From assembly GCF_006539865.1 (NCBI RefSeq), contig NZ_BJNV01000030.1, positions 1-56,034 of the forward strand: a stretch of 56,034 nt of DNA, read 5' to 3'. Each line of letters opens with the position of its first letter. Within the stretch, counting starts at the first letter, position 1. A program made the position numbers and the translations under genes. The notes beneath the pieces are model-generated. The model searched no databases. It saw nothing but the letters and a program-made list of their open reading frames with translations, and was not told the origin of the DNA. Shown piece by piece: positions 20,926-29,707 of the stretch. The DNA is from Zoogloea ramigera. GTDB lineage: Bacteria > Pseudomonadota > Gammaproteobacteria > Burkholderiales > Rhodocyclaceae.

Positions 20926-21477
20926 ATGGGCCACCGCCTGTCCAAGATTTACACCCGCACCGGCGACGCCGGCACCACCGGCCTCGGCAACGGCAACCGG
21001 GTGTCCAAGAACAGCCTGCGCATCCACACCCTGGGCGAAGTGGATGAAGCCAACGCCGCCATCGGCGTCCTGCTGTGCGAGGAGATGCCCGATGAAGTGC
21101 GTCAGCTGCTCGTCAATGTGCAGCATGACCTCTTCGACCTGGGTGGCGAGGTGTGCATCCCCGGCATGGAGATGATCACCGCCAAACAGGTGCAGCACCT
21201 CGAGGACGAACTCGACCGCTTCAACGACGACCTGGAGCCGCTGAAGGACTTCATCCTGCCCGGCGGCACCCGCGCCGCGGCGATCTGCCACCAGGCCCGC
21301 ACGATCTGTCGACGCGCCGAGCGGATGATTGTCGCGCTGGGCCAGGAAGAAGCCGTGAATGACGCCCCGCGCCAGTACCTCAACCGGCTCTCCGACCTGC
21401 TTTTCGTGCTGGGGCGCGTGCTCAACCGGGCCGGCGGCCAGGGCGACGTGCTGTGGCAGAAGCGCAAGAACGCCTGA
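20926..21477 (+). CDS. Cob(I)yrinic acid a,c-diamide adenosyltransferase (PduO type)
   Basis: Transfers adenosyl from ATP to cob(I)alamin to make coenzyme B12, 183 residues. The family opening [21 protein letters not shown] binds ATP; later motifs are [33 protein letters not shown] and the C-terminal [14 protein letters not shown]. The ATG at 20926 is preceded by GAGAAGAGGGAG. It diverges from alaS with 143 bp between starts, and a TATAAT lies at 20881-20886. Such PduO proteins occur in B12-using Rhodocyclales; no other corrinoid gene is nearby except a CbiX-like chelatase at 42896. Confidence 0.94.
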   Translation: MGHRLSKIYTRTGDAGTTGLGNGNRVSKNSLRIHTLGEVDEANAAIGVLLCEEMPDEVRQLLVNVQHDLFDLGGEVCIPGMEMITAKQVQHLEDELDRFNDDLEPLKDFILPGGTRAAAICHQARTICRRAERMIVALGQEEAVNDAPRQYLNRLSDLLFVLGRVLNRAGGQGDVLWQKRKNA

Positions 21478-21514
21478 GAGATGCTGTCGGTCTGGATACG
21501 GGGCCAGACTGTGG

Positions 21515-21592
21515 GTCCGGCTTCAGCCGGACAGCACCCGCCAAATCAGGAGAGATCCTCAATTTAACGCTAGTGTGCGGCGGAAGCCGCAC
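21515..21592. repeat. Pair of REP-like extragenic palindromes
   Basis: GTCCGGC-TTCA-GCCGGAC at 21515-21532 and GTGCGGC-GGAA-GCCGCAC at 21575-21592 are 7-bp stems with 4-base loops, in opposite orientation (the second reads GTGCGGC-TTCC-GCCGCAC on the minus strand), between two convergent genes. The form matches bacterial REP elements arranged as a BIME. A third stem GTCTGG/CCAGAC stands at about 21490-21509. Confidence 0.55.
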
Positions 21593-21636
21593 CTGCAACG
21601 CTCCGTACACCACCTCGTCAGGGATGAGGTGCTGGT

Positions 21637-22446
21637 TTACCAGTCCACCTTGTTCACAGTGCCGAGCGAGCGGCCCAGAAAGCGCTCGCCGATGGTCTGG
21701 AAGCGCAGCGGGATGTCGGTGACGGTGTAGCAGTAGGTGGGCAGGCTTCGGCCGTCGTTGGCGATGCCCATCTCGGTGAGCGTGCGCGCGGCCTGCTCGG
21801 CGACGGTGATGGCCGAGTCGACGAGGCGGATATCCGGCCCGACCACATCCTGCAAGAGCGGCTTGATGAGCGGGTAATGGGTGCACCCGAGCACCAGGGT
21901 ATCCACGTTCTCGGCCATCACCGGCTTGAGGTATTCCTGGGCGGTGAGGCGGGTCACCTCGTGGTCCAGCCAGCCCTCCTCGACCAAGGGCACAAACAGC
22001 GGGCAGGCCTGGGAATACACCCGCACGTTCGGATCGAGGGCGTGCATCCGGCGGGCGTAGGCGTTGCTGTTGATGGTGGTTGGAGTGCCGATCACGCCTA
22101 TCGCCCGCGAGCGGGATTCAGCCACCGCGGCGCGGGCGCCGGCCTCGATGACGTCGAGCACCGGGATCGCGCCGGCCTTGTCCTTGACCACCTGCGAAGC
22201 CACCGCCGCCATCGTGTTGCAGGCGATGATCAACATCTTGACGCCCTGATCCAGCAGGTAGTCGGTGATCTGCCCGGTGAAATGCTCGATGGTGGCCACC
22301 GACTTGACGCCGTAAGGCACGCGAGCCGTATCCCCGAAATAAACGATGTTCTCGAGGGGCAGGCGCTCCATCAGGGCGCGCACGACAGTCAGGCCACCCA
22401 CACCGGAGTCGAAAACTCCGATCGGCAGCTTACCGGTATCAGGCAT
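21637..22446 (-). CDS. murI: Glutamate racemase
   Basis: Makes D-glutamate for peptidoglycan, 269 residues. The N-terminal PIGVFDSGVGGLTVVRAL and the two catalytic cysteines in IIACNTMAAV and LGCTHYPLI are clear. The N terminus MPDTGKLPIGVFD is typical. It follows the FeeM-like acyltransferase gene and queG on the same strand, and is the last gene of that group before the REP-like pair. Confidence 0.96.
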   Translation of the reverse strand: MPDTGKLPIGVFDSGVGGLTVVRALMERLPLENIVYFGDTARVPYGVKSVATIEHFTGQITDYLLDQGVKMLIIACNTMAAVASQVVKDKAGAIPVLDVIEAGARAAVAESRSRAIGVIGTPTTINSNAYARRMHALDPNVRVYSQACPLFVPLVEEGWLDHEVTRLTAQEYLKPVMAENVDTLVLGCTHYPLIKPLLQDVVGPDIRLVDSAITVAEQAARTLTEMGIANDGRSLPTYCYTVTDIPLRFQTIGERFLGRSLGTVNKVDW

Positions 22447-22521
22447 GGCAGCAGGAAAAATGCGAGGGACGAGGAGCGCGGATTCTACGCCACCCCGGCG
22501 CCGGGCGGCGCCCGATGGCGC

Positions 22522-23295
22522 TCAGTAATCGAGGCGCGAGACCAGCTCGGCCTCTTCTTCGGGGGTCAGTGCGAACTTGTAAGCCGATTTTTCGTCGGGC
22601 AGCTCGCGCCACTTGCCACCGATCTCCCGCAGCCGGCGCTCGATCTTGGCGCAGCTCAGGTGCATCAGGATCGCCGGCGCGTTGACCCGCTCGCAGATCC
22701 GCTCGGAACCCAGCTGCTCGAACTCGAGCAAGCGTTCGTAGAAGGCCCGATGGCGCGGGTTGATCTCGATGAGGATGTCGGTGCAGCCCTTGACGCGGTG
22801 GGCATAGATGTAGAGCAGATGGATCAGCGAGATGATCAGCCGCTTCGAGCGCGCCGTGGGGTCGATGGCAAAGCGCCCGAACTCGCATAGCTTGCAGCCC
22901 TGAGCCCGCAGCCGCGCGGCTTCGGCGCCATAGGTGCTGTCGAGGGCCAGACCCGCAGGTGAATCGACGTTGACGGTGACGGTGGCGTAGATCCGCCCGA
23001 ACAGCTCGGCGTTCATCGTCAGCTGATTGGGCTCTTCGGCCGTGCCGACGGCACCGTAGCCCCGCCAGGCGTAGCGTTTCTGGATCAGGAGGTCGGTTTC
23101 ACGCCGGCGCTCGCCGTCGCGCATGAGCATCTTGATCCGGAACTTGTCCTGACGATGAGCAGGAACATCAACCTTCGGGCCGTCCTCTGCGATGCAAAGT
23201 GGGTCGAAGCGCCATGACTCCATGGCAGTGACTTCCGCCAGGGTTTGCGGCGGACGCACTTCTTCGGACGAAGGTTTGGGATCTTTACGGAACAT
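22522..23295 (-). CDS. FeeM-like N-acyl amino acid synthase / GNAT-fold acyltransferase
   Basis: A 257-residue protein. The central part (FRIKMLMRDGERRRETDLLIQKRYAWRGYG ... TMNAELFGRIYATVTVNVDS ... CKLCEFGRFAIDPTARSKRLIISLIHLLYIYA) looks like the acyl-transferring GNAT-type core of FeeM-like N-acyl amino acid synthases and acyl-homoserine-lactone-synthase-like proteins. A C-terminal helical region follows. The start comes 9 bases after the queG stop, so it belongs to a queG-feeM-murI transcript. The substrate is unknown. Assignment rests on pattern, not on a search, so it could be another GNAT subgroup. Confidence 0.6.
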   Translation of the reverse strand: MFRKDPKPSSEEVRPPQTLAEVTAMESWRFDPLCIAEDGPKVDVPAHRQDKFRIKMLMRDGERRRETDLLIQKRYAWRGYGAVGTAEEPNQLTMNAELFGRIYATVTVNVDSPAGLALDSTYGAEAARLRAQGCKLCEFGRFAIDPTARSKRLIISLIHLLYIYAHRVKGCTDILIEINPRHRAFYERLLEFEQLGSERICERVNAPAILMHLSCAKIERRLREIGGKWRELPDEKSAYKFALTPEEEAELVSRLDY

Positions 23296-23304
23296 TGATC
23301 GATA

Positions 23305-24402
23305 CTATACAGCGCCTTGAACGTGCGGGCCATCGTGTTGTCTGAGGGCCCAGGCAACGTGTTCCCTCACCATAAGGGACGCATCTTCCCGCCGCTTTTC
23401 GAGCGCCGCAAGGACATCTTCCGCAGAAGGCGCATTACCCAGGGCTATCGCCAGGTTACGCAGCCAGCGCTCGTGGCCGATGCGGTAAATGGGGCTCCCC
23501 GCCATCCGCTCGTTAAAATCGGTCTCCGACCAGCAGAACAATTCTGCGAGCCGCGCCCCGTCGAGGCCGTGCCGAGGGGCGAAATCGGGTTCGACAGCCT
23601 TGCGGGCGAATCGGTTCCATGGACATGCCAGCTGGCAGTCGTCGCAGCCGTATATCCGGTTGCCGATCATCGGCCGGAACGCCTCCGGGATCGACTCCTT
23701 CAACTCGATGGTCAGATACGAGATGCAGCGACGGGCGTCGACCCGGTAGGGTGCAACTATCGCCCCGGTCGGACAGGCCGAGATGCAGGCGCTGCAACTT
23801 CCGCAGTGGGCGTCGGTAGCCGCATCGACCGGCAGCAGCAGGTCGGTGTAGATCTCGCCCAGAAAGAAGAACGACCCCGCCTGGCGGGACAGCAGCAGGG
23901 TGTGCTTGCCCCGCCAGCCCAGCCCCGCCTTCTCGGCGAGGGCGACCTCCATGACCGGCGCCGAATCGACGAAAACCCGGGCCGCATGGGGCACGGATTG
24001 GGCGACCCGGTCGGCAAGCCGCTGCAGGCGGGCCCGCAGCACCTTGTGGTAATCCCGGCCCAAGGCATAGCGCGAGACGTAGGCCCGGGCTGGGTCATCC
24101 AGCACCGCCAGCGCGTCCTCGGCATCCGGCAGATACGACATGCGCGCCGAGATCACCCGCCGGGTACCCGGCACCAGAGCCTCGGGCCTGGAGCGCTTGA
24201 GCCCGTGTTTGTACATATAATCCATCTGCCCATGGCAGCCGGCCTCCAGCCAGGCAGCCAGCCCCGCCTCGGCGGCGGAGAGCCCAGTATCCGTGATACC
24301 CACCTCATCGAAGCCGAGCGCCCTGCCCCACGACTTGATATCCGCAGCGAGGCGGGTCAGGTTTTCCTGCCCGCCAGAAAGATTATCGTGTTCGAAGTTC
24401 AT
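23305..24402 (-). CDS. queG: Epoxyqueuosine reductase QueG
   Basis: Last step of queuosine tRNA modification: a cobalamin- and 4Fe-4S-dependent reductase, 365 residues. Two ferredoxin-like clusters are visible (CGSCSACISACPTGAI and CDDCQLACPWNRFA), with the SYLTIELKESIPEAFRPMIGNRIYGCDD segment between, and a C-terminal HEAT-like helical region. Start MNFEHDNLSGG at 24402 overlaps the proposed divergent GTG start of tsaE by 15 bases. The same neighbourhood queG-tsaE-ami is known from E. coli. B12 need links it to the adenosyltransferase gene. Confidence 0.95.
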   Translation of the reverse strand: MNFEHDNLSGGQENLTRLAADIKSWGRALGFDEVGITDTGLSAAEAGLAAWLEAGCHGQMDYMYKHGLKRSRPEALVPGTRRVISARMSYLPDAEDALAVLDDPARAYVSRYALGRDYHKVLRARLQRLADRVAQSVPHAARVFVDSAPVMEVALAEKAGLGWRGKHTLLLSRQAGSFFFLGEIYTDLLLPVDAATDAHCGSCSACISACPTGAIVAPYRVDARRCISYLTIELKESIPEAFRPMIGNRIYGCDDCQLACPWNRFARKAVEPDFAPRHGLDGARLAELFCWSETDFNERMAGSPIYRIGHERWLRNLAIALGNAPSAEDVLAALEKRREDASLMVREHVAWALRQHDGPHVQGAV

Positions 24403-24918
24403 CCCCGAAATGATAGCGGCCCCTCAGCACGGCTGCACCTGCCCGACGAAGACGCCACCCTGGCGGCCGGCGCACGGCTGGCTACGGCCCTCCCCCCGCG
24501 CCTGACGATCCTGCTGCGGGGCGACCTGGGCGCCGGCAAGACCACCCTGACCCGCGGCCTGCTGCGCGGCCTGGGCTTCACCGGCCGGGTGAAGAGCCCC
24601 ACGTATACCTTGGTCGAACCGTACAAAGATTCTAGAATAAGCGTATATCACTTTGATTTTTATCGCTTCACCCATGCAGAAGAGTTTCTTGAGGCCGGCC
24701 TCGACGAGTATTTCGAAGGCGACGGAGTCCGCCTTGTCGAATGGCCTGACCGGGCACACCCCTACCTCCCCGCAGCAGATCTCGAAGTCCTGCTGCATGT
24801 CGCCCCATCCGGCGGGCGCGAGCTTTCACTGCGTGCGCTGAGCCCGGAGGGCCAAACATGTCTCAACGATTTCATCGCGCATACCGCCACCCGGCCTCCG
24901 GCCAGCCCGCCAAGCTGA
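24388..24918 (+). CDS. tsaE: tRNA threonylcarbamoyladenosine biosynthesis protein TsaE
   Basis: P-loop ATPase required with TsaB and TsaD for t6A37 formation in tRNA, about 176 residues. Walker A is GDLGAGKTTL, followed by SPTYTLVEPY and the YHFDFYRF and GVRLVEWPDRA motifs. There is no ATG in the frame near the expected N terminus; GTG at 24388 gives 15-20 residues before the conserved RLHLPDEDATLAAG and is the best choice. It overlaps the start of queG divergently, and its 3' end overlaps the longer form of the amidase frame. The longer open frame upstream is antisense of queG. Confidence 0.85.
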   Translation: MFEVHPRNDSGPSARLHLPDEDATLAAGARLATALPPRLTILLRGDLGAGKTTLTRGLLRGLGFTGRVKSPTYTLVEPYKDSRISVYHFDFYRFTHAEEFLEAGLDEYFEGDGVRLVEWPDRAHPYLPAADLEVLLHVAPSGGRELSLRALSPEGQTCLNDFIAHTATRPPASPPS

Positions 24919-24926
24919 AGGGCGAC

Positions 24927-26285
24927 ATGCCGGGCAGCCCGATCACCCGGCGGCGTTTTCTGGGCTCCACCGGGGCGGCCCTGCTGCTGATGATCAGCCC
25001 AACTGGCCAGGCAGCCCAGACTTCGATGCTGGCAGTGCGGGTGTGGCCGGCCCGCGACTACACCCGCGTCACCCTCGAGAGCCGCAGCCCGGTCAACTTC
25101 ACGCACCAGACGGTGCGCAACCCCGAGCGGCTGGTGGTGGACCTGGAAGGGGTGGAGCTCAACGACATCCTGCAGTCCCTGCCGTCCAAGATCAGCGGCC
25201 AGGACCCTTACATCCAGCTGATCCGCGCCGGCCGCAACCGGCCGGGCGTCGTCCGGCTGGTGATCGAGCTCAAGGCCGAGGTCACACCGCAGGTGTTCAC
25301 CCTCGCCCCGGTCGGCGAGTACGGCCACCGGCTGGTGCTCGACCTCTACCCGGTCGAGCCTGTCGACCCGCTGCTGGCGCTGCTCGAAAAGATCTCGCCC
25401 GAAGAGGCCGCTGCGGGCGGTGTCAGCCCGCCGCAGCGCAGCGACGAGGCCCCGCGCCGGGCTGCCGCGGAAACACCCCGCAAGCCGGAAGCCCCCCGGC
25501 AGGCCCGCCTCGACGAGCGCCCCACCGAGCCGAACCCCGGCCGCAGCAGCGACGACGAGCGGGTCAGCCGGCTGATCACCATCGCCATCGACCCCGGCCA
25601 TGGGGGCGAAGACCCCGGCGCAGTGGGCGCAGCGGGCAGCTTCGAGAAACATGTGACCCTGTCGGTCGGCCGGCGCCTGAAGGCCAAGATCGACGCCCAG
25701 CCCAACATGCGCGCCATGCTCACCCGCGACGCCGATTACTTCGTGCCGCTCCAGCAAAGGGTGGCCAAGGCGCGCCGGGTGCAGGCCGATCTCTTCGTGT
25801 CGATCCACGCCGACGCCTTCATCAGCCCGACCGCCCGCGGCAGCTCGGTGTTCGTACTCTCCGACAAGGGCGCCTCCAGCACCGCCGCACGCTGGCTGGC
25901 CCAGAAAGAGAACGCCGCCGACCTGATTGGCGGCGTGAATCTGGGCGTCAAGGACGACCACCTGGCCCGCACCCTGCTGGACCTGTCACAGACCGCGTCG
26001 ATCAACGACAGCCTCAAGGTGGGCAAGGCCGTGCTCGGCGAGCTCGGCACCATCAACAAGCTTCACAAGGGTCAGGTGGAGCAGGCCAGCTTTGCCGTGC
26101 TGAAAGCGCCGGACATCCCGTCCATTCTGGTCGAGACCGCCTTCATCTCGAATCCGGAAGAAGAAGCCCGCCTGAACGACGAGGCTTATCAGGACCACAT
26201 GGCGGAAGCCATCATGCGCGGGTTGAAGCGCTACTTCGCCAAGAACCCGCCGATGGCCAAGTCCAAGCTGGCACGGCTGGACTGA
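24927..26285 (+). CDS. amiC: N-acetylmuramoyl-L-alanine amidase (AmiC type, Tat-exported)
   Basis: Periplasmic cell-wall amidase for daughter-cell separation, 452 residues. It has a Tat signal (SPITRRRFLGSTGAALLL), an AMIN domain (about residues 30-140), a variable linker rich in E, P and A, and a C-terminal Amidase_3 zinc domain (AIDPGHGGEDPGAVG, FVSIHADAF, ILVETAFISNPEEE). ATG at 24927 puts a short n-region before the twin arginine and has AAGGGC upstream; the frame is open to an ATG at 24858, inside tsaE. It is co-directional with tsaE, as in the E. coli tsaE-amiB pair, so co-translation is likely. A hairpin at 26292 follows. Confidence 0.93.
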   Translation: MPGSPITRRRFLGSTGAALLLMISPTGQAAQTSMLAVRVWPARDYTRVTLESRSPVNFTHQTVRNPERLVVDLEGVELNDILQSLPSKISGQDPYIQLIRAGRNRPGVVRLVIELKAEVTPQVFTLAPVGEYGHRLVLDLYPVEPVDPLLALLEKISPEEAAAGGVSPPQRSDEAPRRAAAETPRKPEAPRQARLDERPTEPNPGRSSDDERVSRLITIAIDPGHGGEDPGAVGAAGSFEKHVTLSVGRRLKAKIDAQPNMRAMLTRDADYFVPLQQRVAKARRVQADLFVSIHADAFISPTARGSSVFVLSDKGASSTAARWLAQKENAADLIGGVNLGVKDDHLARTLLDLSQTASINDSLKVGKAVLGELGTINKLHKGQVEQASFAVLKAPDIPSILVETAFISNPEEEARLNDEAYQDHMAEAIMRGLKRYFAKNPPMAKSKLARLD

Positions 26286-26291
26286 GGTCGC

Positions 26292-26315
26292 CCGCCCCCC
26301 TTAGCCGGGGGGCGG
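26292..26315. terminator. Hairpin between the amidase gene and the GspE-type ATPase gene
   Basis: CCGCCCCCC-TTAGCC-GGGGGGCGG has a 9-bp stem without a T tract; it lies between two convergent genes. Confidence 0.5.
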
Positions 26316-26320
26316 CGAAG

Positions 26321-28678
26321 CTAGCGGATACACACCTTGCGCACCTGCTTGAGGTCGGTGAGGCCGGCCAGCACCTTCTCGATACCATCCTGACGCAGTG
26401 TGCGCATGCCCTCCTCGAGGGCCGTCGCGAGCAGGTTGGCGACCCGGGCACGCTCCTGGATCAGCGCCTTGACGGAGTCTGAGCCGATCATCAGCTCGTG
26501 GAGGCCGAGCCGCCCCTTGTAACCCCCGGTGCAGTGCTCACAACCGACCGGCTGATACAGCGTGAATCTACCCTTGCTGTCCCCGTAGCGCTGCCGCCAG
26601 GCGTCAAGAATCTGCTCCCGGGCCCGCTCAGGGTCTTCGCGGAAGGGCTTGGTCTGCATGAGGTCTTCGCAATACTCGTCGAGGAGATGGCGGATCTCGG
26701 TTTCTTCCGGGTGGTAGGCCTTCTTGCACTTGCTGCACAGGCGCTTGGCGAGGCGCTGGGCCAGCACACCAAGCAGGGCGTCGGCAAAATTGAAGGGGTC
26801 CATGCCCATGTCGAGCAGACGGACGATGGACTCCGGCGCGCTGTTGGTGTGCAGGGTGCTGAAGACCAGGTGACCGGTGAGCGAGGCTTCGAGGCCGATC
26901 GAGACGGTTTCCTTGTCGCGCATTTCGCCGACCATGATCACGTCCGGGTCGGCGCGCAGGAAGGAGCGCATCACGGTGGGGAAATCCAGCCCGGCCTTGC
27001 GGTTCACCTGAACCTGGCGCAAGCCTTTCTGGGTGATTTCGACGGGGTCCTCGGCAGTCCAGATCTTGGTGTCGGGCGTGTTGATCGAGCCGAGGATGGA
27101 GTGCAGCGTGGTGGTCTTGCCCGAGCCGGTCGGGCCGCAGACGAAGAAGATCCCGTAGGGCTTGCCCACCGCGTCCTTGAGCCGCTCGAAGTTGCGCTCC
27201 GACAGCCCCAGCTGCTCCAGGGGCAGCGGCTCGCTGTTGGCGAGGAGCCGCATCACCACGTCTTCCATGCCGCCGGTGGTGGGCACCGTGGCCACCCGCA
27301 GCTCGATGTCGAGGGGGCCGAAACGGCGGAACTTGATCTTGCCGTCCTGGGGTTTGCGCCGCTCCGAGATGTCGAGGTCGCACATGATCTTGATGCGCGT
27401 GACGAGGGGGCTGCGGTAGCTGGAGGGCACCTCGATGTAGGGTACCAGCGAGCCATCCTTGCGGAAGCGGATCTGGGTTTTCTCCTTGCCGGGGCGGGGC
27501 TCGACGTGGATGTCGGAGGCACCCTGGCGATAGGCGTCGACGATGATGCGGTTCACCAGCTTGACCAGCTCGTTGTCGGCCGCAGCCGAGACGTCTTCGG
27601 GAGTGGTCGTGCCGTCGCTGTCGTCATCCGAGAGGTCGGAGAGGATGTCGCTCACCGATCCGTCATCCGCAGCGACGCCAAAGAACTGGGCAACCGCCTG
27701 CGCGAACTCCGCCTGGGTGGTCACGCAGTAAACGGGATGGGCCTTGGGGAAGACGTTCTGCACAACCCGCGAGGCGATCGCCTGCTCGGGGTCGGTGACG
27801 AGGATCAGCAGACCCTCGGTGTTCTCTTCGAGCGGCAGCCACTGGGCTTGCTGAACGTAATCGCGCTTGAGGTTCTTGAGCAGGTCGAGGGGCTTGACCC
27901 GATCCTGGCGAAACGGCTCGTAGGGAATGCCGAAAAACCGCGACAGGGCGCTGCCGATGTCGGAGGCCTTGAGCTTGAAGTGCTCGATGAGATATTGCTC
28001 GAGGGCGATGCCCTGCTCCCGCGCGGCGCTGGTGGCGGCTTCGAGCTCGGCGCTGGTGAGCTTGCCGTCGTTGATCAGGCCCTCGTAGCGCGACTTGGGC
28101 TGGATCAGGGCATGACGCCGCTGGGCGAAGGCGATCGCCAGGGTCTGGCCCAGCCCCTGCACGCCCTCTTCGGCGATCGCCGAAAACACCTCGCCATTGC
28201 GGGTATTGATGAGCTGGATGACGCCGAGCACCTCGCCGTCGTCCGGGCTGGCGATGGGGGCCACGAGCATCTGGTGGCAGCGGTAGCCGGTGCGGTCGTC
28301 CACCTCGCGGCGGAACTCCATGCGCGACGAGATGGCTTTCAGCTCGCGCTCGTCGTAGGCGTCGTGGATGTTGAGCATCTGCCCGGTGAGTGCCACGTAG
28401 CCGGCGACGCTGTTTTCGGCGATCGGCAGGCGGATCGTGCGGATGCTGTGCAGGCCGGTCTTGACCCGCGACGAGATGGTGGTGCGGCTCTCGTCCACCA
28501 CGTAGATGGTGAGGCGATCGGCGGCAAACAACGAACAGATCTCCGCCGACAACTCGAAGATGATCTCGTCGATGTTCTCGGTCGCGTGGACGCGGTTGGT
28601 GACCGCCTGGAGCCCCTTGAAGAAGGCCAGCCGGCTTGCAACGTCACCGACGCCGGACCTGCTTGCTACGCTGCTCAT
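26321..28678 (-). CDS. GspE/PilB family ATPase with N-terminal GAF domain
   Basis: A 785-residue secretion/pilus-type ATPase. Residues about 20-190 form a GAF sensory domain, about 195-335 an MshEN/T2SSE N-terminal domain, and about 370-760 the ATPase: Walker A GPTGSGKT (515-522), Asp box TAEDPVEITQ, Walker B IMVGEMRDKE, His box TGHLVFSTLHTNSAP, and the tetracysteine zinc site CSKCKKAY ... CEHCTGGYKG. Classical PilB has no GAF domain. No pilC, pilD or pilin gene adjoins it, so it may energise a distant pilus or secretion machine under control of a small-molecule or redox signal. It lies at the end of a block of signalling genes on the same strand. Confidence 0.9.
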   Translation of the reverse strand: MSSVASRSGVGDVASRLAFFKGLQAVTNRVHATENIDEIIFELSAEICSLFAADRLTIYVVDESRTTISSRVKTGLHSIRTIRLPIAENSVAGYVALTGQMLNIHDAYDERELKAISSRMEFRREVDDRTGYRCHQMLVAPIASPDDGEVLGVIQLINTRNGEVFSAIAEEGVQGLGQTLAIAFAQRRHALIQPKSRYEGLINDGKLTSAELEAATSAAREQGIALEQYLIEHFKLKASDIGSALSRFFGIPYEPFRQDRVKPLDLLKNLKRDYVQQAQWLPLEENTEGLLILVTDPEQAIASRVVQNVFPKAHPVYCVTTQAEFAQAVAQFFGVAADDGSVSDILSDLSDDDSDGTTTPEDVSAAADNELVKLVNRIIVDAYRQGASDIHVEPRPGKEKTQIRFRKDGSLVPYIEVPSSYRSPLVTRIKIMCDLDISERRKPQDGKIKFRRFGPLDIELRVATVPTTGGMEDVVMRLLANSEPLPLEQLGLSERNFERLKDAVGKPYGIFFVCGPTGSGKTTTLHSILGSINTPDTKIWTAEDPVEITQKGLRQVQVNRKAGLDFPTVMRSFLRADPDVIMVGEMRDKETVSIGLEASLTGHLVFSTLHTNSAPESIVRLLDMGMDPFNFADALLGVLAQRLAKRLCSKCKKAYHPEETEIRHLLDEYCEDLMQTKPFREDPERAREQILDAWRQRYGDSKGRFTLYQPVGCEHCTGGYKGRLGLHELMIGSDSVKALIQERARVANLLATALEEGMRTLRQDGIEKVLAGLTDLKQVRKVCIR

Positions 28679-28782
28679 AGTTCTGTCGAATCCCCGATGA
28701 CGGCCCCGCTCGAAGGCAGGCGCAGCCTGTGTGTTAGGAGCACTTCAACGGCGGAAAGCCGGTTTTCCTTTAACGAAGCGGG

Positions 28783-29553
28783 CTAAAAGGCGAGTTCGAG
28801 GCCGTTGTAAAGGGCCTTGGGCGTGAAGCGCCCGCGATAGTTGGCGATCTCGTCCAGCGTGGTCTGCGCGCGGCTGGGCTTGAGATGGGTGATCCAGACC
28901 TCCGGGTCGACCTTGATCCGATCCAGGAACAAGGCCAGCAGGCTCGGGCAGAGGTGACGCGAGGCGAGCGCGAGCTCGTGCAGGGCATCCGGGAAGGCCG
29001 TCTCGACGATCAGGTGACGCAGGTCGGGAATCGAATTGATGGCGGCGATCAGCGGCTCTGAGTAGGCCGTGTCGCCGGAAAAAACCAGGCTGCCGCCCTC
29101 GCCCTTCAGGTGGTAGGCCACCGCCGGAACGGTGTGCAGGGCCGGCAAGGCAACGATCTGCCGGCCGCCGCCGATGTGCGTCGATTCGCCGGTGCGCATT
29201 TCCTGGAAGCGCAGGAAAGGATTGCCCCGATCAGGGATGGACGAAAAATCTGGCCACACCAGCCAGTTGAAGATGTGCGAGCGCAGGATCCGCAGGGTCT
29301 CCGCCGAACCGTGCACGACGATGGGCATGGAGCGCGCCTCGCCGACCGTATCGACGAGGAGCGGGATCATCGCGATGTGGTCCAGATAGGCGTGGGTGAC
29401 GAAGACATGATCGATGCGCAGCAGGTCTTCGAACTCGAGGTCGCCGACCCCAGTCCCCGCATCGATCAGAACGTCGTCATCCACGAGCAGGGCCGTGGTG
29501 CGCTGACCGCGCCCCCCGATGCCACCACTGCACCCAAGAACCCGCAGCTTCAT
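28783..29553 (-). CDS. Metallo-beta-lactamase-fold protein, class II cyclic-nucleotide phosphodiesterase-like
   Basis: A 256-residue MBL-fold protein beginning MKLRVLGCSGGIGGRGQRTTA and including DVLIDAGTGVGDL, typical of the class II 3',5'-cyclic-nucleotide phosphodiesterase-like group in betaproteobacteria. The first metal motif reads HAYLDH where the family usually has HAHLDH, so one zinc ligand is tyrosine. Further family elements are present (ALHTVPAVAYHL, FSGDTAYSEPL, HLKPS). Start at 29553 is chosen over 29616 since it starts the conserved domain. Activity toward cAMP is an inference, weakened by the altered motif. It precedes the GspE-type gene and follows FHA/PP2C genes. Confidence 0.78.
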   Translation of the reverse strand: MKLRVLGCSGGIGGRGQRTTALLVDDDVLIDAGTGVGDLEFEDLLRIDHVFVTHAYLDHIAMIPLLVDTVGEARSMPIVVHGSAETLRILRSHIFNWLVWPDFSSIPDRGNPFLRFQEMRTGESTHIGGGRQIVALPALHTVPAVAYHLKGEGGSLVFSGDTAYSEPLIAAINSIPDLRHLIVETAFPDALHELALASRHLCPSLLALFLDRIKVDPEVWITHLKPSRAQTTLDEIANYRGRFTPKALYNGLELAF

Positions 29554-29707
29554 TTTCTTCTCATGGAATTCCGCAAGCGAGGCAACCGGACTGGACGCCC
29601 AAGCACCAGATAACAATCGACTGCCAACGCGTCAGAGTACGACTCGTTGGCGCGGCCAGACACCACAAATTTCACGCTTCGCCGGCAATCCGGAGGCCTC
29701 ATGCGAA

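Noticed and set aside
29623-29651. GCCAACG / CGTTGGC inverted repeat between the MBL and FHA genes
   Set aside because: Seven-base arms with a 15-base loop and no T tract are too weak to call a terminator or operator.
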